A stretch of 5,176 nt of DNA. Source: Bacteroides sp. (GTDB lineage Bacteria > Bacteroidota > Bacteroidia > Bacteroidales > Bacteroidaceae). The DNA lies in contig JAJPZL010000445.1 in the NCBI GenBank assembly GCA_021204375.1, positions 1 to 5,176 of the forward strand, in the 5' to 3' direction. Of this stretch, positions 1-5,176 are shown piece by piece; position 1 is the stretch's first letter; the number at the start of each line of letters is the position of its first letter. The position numbers and the translations under genes are program-made. Below the pieces are notes generated by a model, which saw nothing but the letters and a program-made list of their open reading frames with translations, searched no databases and was not told where the DNA came from.

Positions 1-45
1 TCCGACTTCAAATCCAGAATTTATAATAGGACATTATGCGGATAA

Positions 46-1011
46 TCATATAAAACTTTTCTTTTAAACGACGAACCTTTTCTGATAAAAGCAGCCGAGC
101 TGCATTATACCCGTATTCCGGCAGAGTACTGGGAACATCGTATCCAGATGTGTAAAGCTTTGGGTATGAATACTATTTGCCTGTATGTGTTCTGGAATAT
201 TCACGAACAGCAGGAAGGTATGTTTGATTTTAAAGGCCAGAACGACATTGCCGCTTTCTGTAAACTGGCACAGAAGCACGGTATGTGGGTCATTGTACGC
301 CCCGGACCTTATGTGTGTGCAGAGTGGGAAATGGGTAGACTACCCTGGTGGTTACTCAAAAAACAGGATATCGAACTACGTACACTGGATCCCTACTATA
401 TGGAACGTACGGAGATCTTTATGAAAGAGGTAGGGAAACAGCTGGCCGACCTGCAGATAACCCGGGGAGGAAACATTATTATGGTACAGGTGGAAAATGA
501 GTATGGATCATGCAGCACTGATAAACCCTATATATCAGCCATCCGGGATATAGTACGGGAAGCCGGGTTTAATGAAGTTCCCCTTTTCCAGTGCGACTGG
601 AGTTCTAATTTTACTAACAATGCACTCGACGATCTGATATGGACGGTGAACTTTGGTACCGGAGCCGATATTGACCAGCAATTTAAAAAGTTAGAAGAGC
701 TGCGTCCGGAATCTCCGCTGATGTGTAGTGAGTTCTGGAGTGGCTGGTTCGACCACTGGGGACGGAAGCACGAAACCCGTGATGCAACAGCGATGGTTAA
801 CGGTATAAAAAGGATGCTCGACCGGAATATCTCCTTCAGTCTCTATATGACCCACGGAGGAACCACTTTCGGACATTGGGGAGGTGCCAATAGCCCCGCT
901 TATTCAGCCATGTGTAGTTCGTACGATTATGATGCACCGATCAGTGAAGCCGGATGGGCTACCGATAAATACTTTAAACTACGTGACTTACTGGCCGATT
1001 ATTTACCCTAA
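46..1011 (+). CDS. N-terminal open segment of the GH35 gene (catalytic TIM barrel)
   Basis: This is the part of the broken GH35 gene that runs from a TAA at 43-45 to the TAA at 1009-1011. The first ATG in frame is at 148, but GH35 homology (KTFLLNDEPF, then AAELHYTRIP) begins well before it, so 148 falls inside the first part of the barrel and is not a credible native start. The segment holds nearly the whole barrel: VRPGPYVCAEWEMG, the acid/base motif VENEYG, the nucleophile motif CSEFWSGWFDHWG, and the later GGTTFGHWGGAN and SSYDYDAP blocks. One oddity is GRLPWW at 334-351, where the family has GGLPWW. If translated it would lack a signal peptide and all C-terminal beta domains, so a stable secreted enzyme is unlikely. 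Confidence 0.5.
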   Translation, partial: SYKTFLLNDEPFLIKAAELHYTRIPAEYWEHRIQMCKALGMNTICLYVFWNIHEQQEGMFDFKGQNDIAAFCKLAQKHGMWVIVRPGPYVCAEWEMGRLPWWLLKKQDIELRTLDPYYMERTEIFMKEVGKQLADLQITRGGNIIMVQVENEYGSCSTDKPYISAIRDIVREAGFNEVPLFQCDWSSNFTNNALDDLIWTVNFGTGADIDQQFKKLEELRPESPLMCSEFWSGWFDHWGRKHETRDATAMVNGIKRMLDRNISFSLYMTHGGTTFGHWGGANSPAYSAMCSSYDYDAPISEAGWATDKYFKLRDLLADYLP

Positions 1012-1023
1012 GGAGAAACGTTG
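1010..1023 (+). promoter_or_regulatory. Shine-Dalgarno-like AAGGAG overlapping the premature stop, followed by TTG
   Basis: AAGGAG spans 1010-1015 and overlaps the TAA at 1009-1011; a TTG codon follows at 1021 with five bases between. In principle this could permit reinitiation of the downstream GH35 segment. Bacteroidota seldom rely on Shine-Dalgarno sites, and these bases encode a conserved linker peptide, so I regard a working site as unlikely. Confidence 0.15.
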
Positions 1024-2283
1024 CCGGAAGTACCTGCCCCTTATCCGGTTATTGAGATCCCAGAAATTACTTTTACCCAGTTAGCTCCCCTGTTTGATAA
1101 CCTGCCGGAAGCCATCCTGAGCGAAGATATTAAACCGATGGAGCAGTTTGACCAGGGATGGGGGACTATTCTGTATCGTACTACTCTCCCTGTTATCGAT
1201 AAACCTACTACGCTGGTTATTACAAAACCGCACGATTGGGCACAGGTATTTTTAGACGGACGTCACATTGCTATAATGGACCGTCGCAAAGGAGAGAACA
1301 AGGTAGAATTTCCGATGTTGCCGGCTGGTGCACAATTAGATATTCTAGTAGAGGCCATGGGACGTGTTAACTTCGGAAAAGCGATCCATGATCGTAAAGG
1401 TATTACCGAAAAGGTAGAACTTCATACAACCGCCGGAACAACTGAATTAAAGAACTGGCAGGTATATAGTTTCCCGGTAGATAGCCGTTTTGTAAAAGAT
1501 AAAAATTATCTATCCGGTGAGAAACAGGAAGCCCCGGCTTATTACAAAGCTACTTTCCGGCTGAAAGAGACCGGCGATGTATTCCTGGATATGCAGAACT
1601 GGGGAAAAGGTATGGTATGGGTCAATGGAATATCCATCGGACGTTTCTGGGAGATCGGCCCGCAGCAAACCCTGTTTATGCCGGGCTGCTGGCTGAAGAA
1701 GGGAGAAAATGAGATCATTATTCTCGATCTGAAAGGTCCGGAACAGGCTACCGTAGCAGGTATTAAGACTCCTATCCTCGATATGTTGCGTCAACAAAAA
1801 TTCTCTAAGAACCGTAAAGAGGGCGAAACGCTCAATCTGGCTGGAGAAAAATCTGTTTTTAATGGAAAATTCTCCGCAGGCAACGGATGGCAGGATATTA
1901 AGTTTGGTAAAAGCATTCAATCCCGTTATTTTTGTATGGAAGGGTTGAATGCCCAGGATCGGGGAGATATAGCAGCAATTACTGAAATGTATATATTGGG
2001 AGCTGACGGACAACCCCTTTCCCGTGAATCGTGGAAGATTGTATATGCCGACAGTGAAGAAGCCGACCGGGGTAACCATACGGCCGATAAGGTATTCGAC
2101 CTGCAGGAGTCTACTTACTGGAGAACAGTGGAAGGAGTGGGATATCCTCACTACCTTGTAATTGATCTAGGACAGGAGGTAGAGGTAACCGGATTCCGGT
2201 ACCTGCCCCGTGCCGAAGAGGGTGCTCCCGGAAGTATCGGGAATTACAAAGTCTATCTGAGAACAGAACCATTTACTTATTGA
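1021..2283 (+). CDS. C-terminal open segment of the GH35 gene (beta-sandwich and F5/8 type C-like domains)
   Basis: This segment is in the same frame as the barrel segment and continues the GH35 homology without a gap after the TAA at 1009-1011. The only start-like codon near its head is TTG at 1021. AAGGAG lies five bases upstream of it, but those bases also encode the conserved linker (GETLPEVP), so the Shine-Dalgarno likeness may be accidental. Recognisable blocks are DQGWGTILYRT, HDWAQVFLDG, DILVEAMGRVNFGK, KGMVWVNG, GRFWEIGPQQT and PGCWLKKGENEI, all typical of GH35 galactose-binding-like domains. From about 1858 onward there is an F5/8 type C-like region with YPHYLVIDLGQ and GFRYLPRAEEG. 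It has no catalytic residues of its own. Annotation software may call it a separate 420-residue protein; I read it as the detached end of one gene. Confidence 0.5.
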   Translation: MPEVPAPYPVIEIPEITFTQLAPLFDNLPEAILSEDIKPMEQFDQGWGTILYRTTLPVIDKPTTLVITKPHDWAQVFLDGRHIAIMDRRKGENKVEFPMLPAGAQLDILVEAMGRVNFGKAIHDRKGITEKVELHTTAGTTELKNWQVYSFPVDSRFVKDKNYLSGEKQEAPAYYKATFRLKETGDVFLDMQNWGKGMVWVNGISIGRFWEIGPQQTLFMPGCWLKKGENEIIILDLKGPEQATVAGIKTPILDMLRQQKFSKNRKEGETLNLAGEKSVFNGKFSAGNGWQDIKFGKSIQSRYFCMEGLNAQDRGDIAAITEMYILGADGQPLSRESWKIVYADSEEADRGNHTADKVFDLQESTYWRTVEGVGYPHYLVIDLGQEVEVTGFRYLPRAEEGAPGSIGNYKVYLRTEPFTY

Positions 2284-2300
2284 AATAAAAACTAAGAAAC

Positions 2301-3839
2301 ATGCGAAAAACACTATTGGGTACTATGGCATTTTGTATGATGCCGCTATTTGCACAAAAGGAAGCAAGTATTAAGATTTTCCCTGATCAGGGAACAGAAG
2401 TGATCAGCCGGCACATTTACGGACAGTTTGCCGAACACCTGGGAAGCTGTATTTATGGTGGACTGTGGGTCGGAGAGAATTCCCATATTCCCAATACACA
2501 GGGTTATCGTACCGACGTATTACAGGCACTTAAGAACCTGAGTATTCCCAACCTGCGCTGGCCGGGCGGCTGTTTTGCAGACGAGTATCACTGGACAGAT
2601 GGTATCGGGCCGCGTGAGAAACGCCCCACTATGGTAAATAACAACTGGGGTGGTACGGTCGAAGATAACAGTTTTGGTACCCACGAGTTTCTGAATCTGT
2701 GTGAGTTACTGGAGTGTGAACCCTATATCAGTGCCAATGTAGGAAGCGGTACCGTAGAGGAGATGGCTAAATGGGTAGAGTATATGACCTCGGACGGAGA
2801 TAGCCCGATGGCCCGCCTGCGCCGGGAAAATGGCCGTGATAAAGCGTGGAAAGTAAAATTCTTGGGTGTAGGAAATGAAAGTTGGGGATGTGGCGGTAGC
2901 ATGCGTCCGGAATATTATGCCGACCTCTATCGTCGTTATGCTACTTATTGCCGGGAGTATGATGGTAATAAACTTTTTAAAATTGCCAGCGGTGCTAGCG
3001 ATTACGATTATACCTGGACGGAGGTACTGATGGATAGGGTAGGAGCCCGCATAGAAGGACTCTCTCTCCATTACTATACCGTAACCGGTTGGAGCGGTAG
3101 TAAAGGAGCGGCTACTCAGTTTACCGAAGAGGATCACTACTGGACCATGGGTAAATGCCTGGAGGTAGAGGATGTGATCAAAAAGCACATTGCTATTATG
3201 GATAAATACGACCCCAGAAAACGTGTAGCGTTGATGCTGGACGAGTGGGGTACCTGGTGGGACGAAGAACCGGGAACTGTTCGTGGGCACTTGTATCAGC
3301 AAAATACCATGCGCGATGCTTTTGTGGCTGCCCTCAGCCTGAATGTATTTCATAAATATACCGATCGCCTGAAAATGGCTAATATTGCACAAATTGTCAA
3401 TGTACTCCAGTCTATGATCCTGACGCAGGATACAAAGATGGTACTGACCCCTACTTACCATGTCTTTGAGATGTACAAAGTGCACCAGGATGCTACATAC
3501 CTGCCTTTGCAACTTATCTGTGATGTACAGAAAGCAAGAGACGGCCGCGAAGTCCCGATGGTCAGTGCCTCGGCTTCCAAAGCGGAGAATGGTAAAATAC
3601 ACATCACCCTGGCCAATGTAGATTTAAAGAATAACCAGCAGGTTAGCCTGAGCCTGGATAATGTAAAGGTAAAGAGCGTGAATGGCCGTATGCTGACTAC
3701 AAAGACTATTACCGATCACAATACCTTTGAAAATCCAGATGTAGTAAAACCGGTTGCTTTCAGCGGTGCTAAAGTAAATAAAGGATCGGTGGATATTAAC
3801 TTACCGGCTTGCTCCATTGTAGTGCTGGAAGTGCAGTAA
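2301..3839 (+). CDS. Exported GH51 alpha-L-arabinofuranosidase
   Basis: This enzyme releases terminal alpha-L-arabinofuranosyl groups from arabinan, arabinoxylan or arabinogalactan. The 512-residue frame is intact and near the usual length for Bacteroidota GH51. An N-terminal signal peptide is visible ([20 protein letters not shown], likely cut near Ala18), so it acts in the periplasm or outside the cell. The catalytic barrel starts with [11 protein letters not shown] and [14 protein letters not shown]. The acid/base is Glu193 in [11 protein letters not shown], and the nucleophile is Glu315 in [20 protein letters not shown] and [13 protein letters not shown] are further family signatures. The C-terminal part, from about residue 410, is the GH51 beta domain ending in [12 protein letters not shown]. 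The ATG at 2301 is chosen because it starts directly at the signal peptide, 17 bases after the GH35 stop, which suggests co-transcription with GH35. Substrate beyond terminal arabinofuranose cannot be read from the sequence. Confidence 0.95.
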   Translation: MRKTLLGTMAFCMMPLFAQKEASIKIFPDQGTEVISRHIYGQFAEHLGSCIYGGLWVGENSHIPNTQGYRTDVLQALKNLSIPNLRWPGGCFADEYHWTDGIGPREKRPTMVNNNWGGTVEDNSFGTHEFLNLCELLECEPYISANVGSGTVEEMAKWVEYMTSDGDSPMARLRRENGRDKAWKVKFLGVGNESWGCGGSMRPEYYADLYRRYATYCREYDGNKLFKIASGASDYDYTWTEVLMDRVGARIEGLSLHYYTVTGWSGSKGAATQFTEEDHYWTMGKCLEVEDVIKKHIAIMDKYDPRKRVALMLDEWGTWWDEEPGTVRGHLYQQNTMRDAFVAALSLNVFHKYTDRLKMANIAQIVNVLQSMILTQDTKMVLTPTYHVFEMYKVHQDATYLPLQLICDVQKARDGREVPMVSASASKAENGKIHITLANVDLKNNQQVSLSLDNVKVKSVNGRMLTTKTITDHNTFENPDVVKPVAFSGAKVNKGSVDINLPACSIVVLEVQ

Positions 3840-3866
3840 GTAATGTAAATAGTTGTGTGGATAAGG

Positions 3867-3908
3867 AAAGGGAAGGAACCGGGAGCGGTCTCTTCCCTTT
3901 TTTCTTTT
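3867..3908 (+). terminator. Intrinsic terminator in the convergent spacer
   Basis: AAAGGGAAG (3867-3875) pairs perfectly with CTTCCCTTT (3892-3900). Inside it, after one G-T pair and one A-C mismatch, ACCG (3878-3881) pairs with CGGT (3886-3889) around the four-base loop GGAG. The T-rich run 3898-3908 (six T, C, four T) follows directly, which suits termination of the + strand GH35-GH51 transcript. Read from the - strand the hairpin comes just after the redoxin stop codon and is followed by a weaker T-rich stretch (TTTCCTTAT), so it may also serve that gene. The T-tract overlaps the redoxin stop at 3907-3909. Confidence 0.85.
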
Positions 3909-4125
3909 ATAAAAGTTCCTCTATCATCTCCAATATCTCTTTCCCACTACTCTCTTCACTATATCCTCTCAACACCTTTCGGATCGTACGGTTCTCATCC
4001 AGTATAAAAAAGATAGGATAGGAGTCTATCCGGTACGCTTTAATAATCTCTTCGGTTGCACATAGGGTAGGGTAGTTTATTCCGTTCTTATCAGTATAAA
4101 CCCGGATAGAACGTAGGTTCTTCAC
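3907..4125 (-). CDS. C-terminal remnant of the TlpA-like protein
   Basis: 72 codons directly after the TAG, in the same frame, starting with a GTG that is probably an internal valine codon rather than a start. It reads as the end of a thioredoxin fold: RVYTDKNGINYPTL, EEIIKAYRIDSYPIFFILDE with the putative cis-proline, IRKVLRGYSEE and a final acidic helix (KEILEMIEELL). There is no gap between stop and GTG and no independent promoter that I can see, so separate expression is unlikely. Confidence 0.4.
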   Translation of the reverse strand: MKNLRSIRVYTDKNGINYPTLCATEEIIKAYRIDSYPIFFILDENRTIRKVLRGYSEESSGKEILEMIEELL

Positions 4126-5115
4126 CTAGCTTTCCAGGGCTATGACTGATAACTCCCCGGTACCGAACCTCTCCTTTAATTCGTTCAGGAAAGGAATAGC
4201 CATCCGGCAGGGGCCATAACCTATACCGGTAAATTCCATCAGGACTACTTTTCCTGGTAGATCAGTCAGGGAAACCGGTTGTTCCTGAGCGTTGGGTAAC
4301 GTCCACAGGGGTGCTTTCTCTCCCACAAGTGCTGAGACCGGCGGTTGCTCCTCTCTTTTTTCACCATATCTCCTGATCTCATAGCCATTCGGAAAACAGG
4401 CATACAGATCAAAATCTTCGATACAGAGGGTATTAAATACTGCATCGTAACATAGCTGGGCGGAGATCGAATGAGCCATTTCTCTACGTTTTTTATAAGG
4501 GAGGTCATTGGCGTTACTGATCCATAATTCGTATTGGGAACGGGTATCTCCGAAAAGATAGGGATTTTCCGTCATGTGGTAAGCTTTTCCGAAGAACTCC
4601 ACCTGTCTATCTTCCTCAATGGATAGTTTCAGGTAATATTCATCTTTTCTCTCTTCCAGCTCGACTGTAATATTATCCTGAGTGGTAAGAATATAGTTAA
4701 GAATGCTTTTGGTATAGTTGAAAAAGGGAGGTGCAAGTGGACGAAAAGGCAGATCCCGAGTGGTGAAATCGTCTATCATCACTCCCTGATGTTCCTGGTA
4801 AGTCGTTGCCAGGATATCGCCGTTGTAACCAAATTCCAATAGGATCGTATCTTCTCCGTTGAAAGTTACAAAACTTGCACCAATGGTACTATCTTTTGGG
4901 TCGGTATACTCTTTAGTAAAATGACGGGTAGCATATATAGGAATACTGTCTCCTGGTTGCCATGCTTCACTAAGGGTATAATAACTCGCCGATTCGATCT
5001 TTTCCAGATTGGAAAGGACTTTTCTCAGATACTCTTTGTCAGTCGGATAATTCTTTCCGTTGACTGTCACACCAATAGGTAAAAAGAATAAAATGGATAA
5101 TAGAATTGCTTTCAT
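4126..5115 (-). CDS. N-terminal segment of the TlpA-like protein (signal peptide, unrecognised domain, first half of thioredoxin fold)
   Basis: A 329-residue frame from ATG 5113-5115 to TAG 4126-4128. It has a signal peptide, then a polar region of about 230 residues rich in charged and aromatic residues with no membrane segment, then the start of the thioredoxin fold with GYGPC at 300-303. It stops at VIALES, which in related proteins is a beta strand in the middle of the fold. The product would lack the cis-proline loop and the last strands and helix, so correct folding of the redoxin domain is doubtful. An automated annotation would probably report this as a complete redoxin-family protein. 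Confidence 0.55.
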   Translation of the reverse strand: MKAILLSILFFLPIGVTVNGKNYPTDKEYLRKVLSNLEKIESASYYTLSEAWQPGDSIPIYATRHFTKEYTDPKDSTIGASFVTFNGEDTILLEFGYNGDILATTYQEHQGVMIDDFTTRDLPFRPLAPPFFNYTKSILNYILTTQDNITVELEERKDEYYLKLSIEEDRQVEFFGKAYHMTENPYLFGDTRSQYELWISNANDLPYKKRREMAHSISAQLCYDAVFNTLCIEDFDLYACFPNGYEIRRYGEKREEQPPVSALVGEKAPLWTLPNAQEQPVSLTDLPGKVVLMEFTGIGYGPCRMAIPFLNELKERFGTGELSVIALES

Positions 5116-5142
5116 ACGATGGTTCTTATAGATGATCGGTCA

Positions 5143-5150
5143 TAAATGTA
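5143..5150 (-). promoter_or_regulatory. Possible Bacteroidota -7 promoter element of the TlpA-like gene
   Basis: On the - strand this reads TACATTTA, seven of eight positions to the Bacteroidota -7 consensus TAnnTTTG. It sits about 28 bases upstream of the ATG at 5115, leaving a short leader. A -33 TTTG is not clear: only TTG close to the window edge (about 5173-5175) is near, and its spacing is a little long. A weak call. Confidence 0.3.
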
Positions 5151-5176
5151 AAAGTAATGAAGGAAAGATACACAAT

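Larger units (their letters stand above)
1..2283 (+). pseudogene. GH35 beta-galactosidase, broken by a probable N-terminal frameshift and an internal stop; 5' end outside window
   Basis: GH35 enzymes hydrolyse terminal beta-galactosyl residues with retention, and Bacteroides members are usually exported. Read in one frame from about 52 to 2280, the sequence gives some 743 codons of continuous GH35 homology, interrupted only by TAA at 1009-1011. Both catalytic acids are present: the acid/base Glu in VENEYG (codon 499-501) and the nucleophile Glu in CSEFWSGW (codon 730-732). The order is catalytic barrel (about 65-1005), beta-sandwich domains (about 1080-1790), then an F5/8 type C-like domain ending in KVYLRTEPFTY, which looks like the natural C-terminus. 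Upstream of about 50 the homology moves to another frame: bases 2-31 read PTSNPEFIIG, while KTFLLNDEPF begins at 52. The signal peptide and start codon would lie left of the window. The GH51 gene follows 17 bases downstream. Family assignment is firm; loss of function is inferred from the lesions and could be sequence error. Confidence 0.85.
3907..5115 (-). pseudogene. Exported TlpA-like thioredoxin-fold protein, interrupted by an in-frame TAG and with an altered active site
   Basis: Read from ATG at 5113-5115 to TAA at 3907-3909, this gives 402 codons with one internal TAG at codon 330 (4126-4128). The N-terminus has a hydrophobic signal sequence (LLSILFFLPIGV) and no lipobox cysteine, pointing to periplasmic export. 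Residues about 25-255 form a domain I do not recognise by name. From about 265 there is a TlpA/redoxin-type thioredoxin fold: LVGEKAPLWTLPNAQ, then PGKVVLMEFTGIGYGPCRM, then, past the stop, an ILDENRTIRKVLRGY block with a putative cis-proline at about residue 367. Related proteins usually have GCGPC here; this copy has Tyr300 and keeps Cys303, so it cannot form the usual disulfide pair. It converges on GH51 and is probably an unrelated transcription unit. The family call is good; pseudogene status is inferred from two lesions, and sequence error is possible. Confidence 0.75.

Noticed and set aside
1510..2151. 213-codon open frame on the - strand inside the GH35 gene
   Set aside because: It lies wholly opposite well-conserved GH35 coding sequence, and its translation shows no recognisable motif.
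1858..2280. F5/8 type C-like domain as a separate carbohydrate-binding protein
   Set aside because: It continues in frame from the GH35 beta domains, and Bacteroides GH35 proteins commonly end this way, so it belongs to the same gene.
2706..3602. 298-codon open frame on the - strand inside the GH51 gene
   Set aside because: It is antisense to intact, clearly conserved GH51 coding sequence; long antisense frames are common in such genes, and the translation resembles no family I know.
3840..3906. Possible small RNA or att-like site in the convergent spacer
   Set aside because: The only structure seen is the terminator hairpin with its T-tract; no direct repeats or promoter-like sequence accompany it.
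3809..4021. Short + strand frame spanning the GH51 end, terminator and redoxin 3' end
   Set aside because: It runs through the terminator hairpin and antisense to the redoxin gene, with a low-complexity Ser/Phe-rich translation.
1009..4128. Stop-codon recoding (an alternative genetic code or programmed read-through) to explain the TAA and TAG inside conserved frames
   Set aside because: GH51 and the redoxin gene both end with TAA exactly where their families end, so TAA works as a stop here. The lesions involve two different stop codons, and a frame change and motif losses accompany them. I see no SECIS-like or other read-through signal, though none was computed.

Overview
The window looks like a stretch of a Bacteroidota chromosome, most likely Bacteroidales (Bacteroides or Parabacteroides type). 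The grounds are the close resemblance of the encoded glycoside hydrolases to Bacteroides-style exported GH35 and GH51 enzymes, the very short spacing between those two genes, and a redoxin protein of a kind common in gut Bacteroidota. No rRNA, tRNA, CRISPR array, insertion sequence or phage gene is visible. No susC/susD pair is in view, so membership in a polysaccharide utilization locus is inferred only.

Layout: (1) 1-2283, + strand: a GH35 beta-galactosidase gene that enters from the left edge and is broken. Its extreme N-terminus is in a different frame from the rest, and an in-frame TAA (1009-1011) cuts it between the catalytic barrel and the C-terminal beta domains. (2) 2301-3839, + strand: an intact exported GH51 alpha-L-arabinofuranosidase, 17 bases after the GH35 stop and so presumably in the same transcript. 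(3) 3840-3906: a short convergent spacer with a clear hairpin and T-tract terminator. (4) 3907-5115, - strand: an exported TlpA-like redoxin protein, also broken. It has an in-frame TAG (4126-4128) inside the thioredoxin fold, and its active site reads YGPC where the family usually has CGPC. (5) 5116-5176: the upstream region of that gene, with a weak Bacteroidota-type -7 promoter match.

The GH35 and GH51 genes would have acted together on galactose- and arabinose-containing plant glycans such as pectic arabinogalactan or arabinogalactan protein. GH51 removes terminal arabinofuranose and GH35 removes beta-linked galactose. In this copy only the arabinofuranosidase appears intact.

The main point of interest is decay, not a new system. 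Two unrelated neighbouring genes carry several independent lesions (one probable frameshift, two nonsense codons, and two substitutions at strongly conserved motif positions), while the gene between them is open from end to end. This could be genuine recent pseudogenization or sequence error in a draft or metagenomic assembly; the window alone cannot decide. I found no convincing sign of a previously undescribed biological system.
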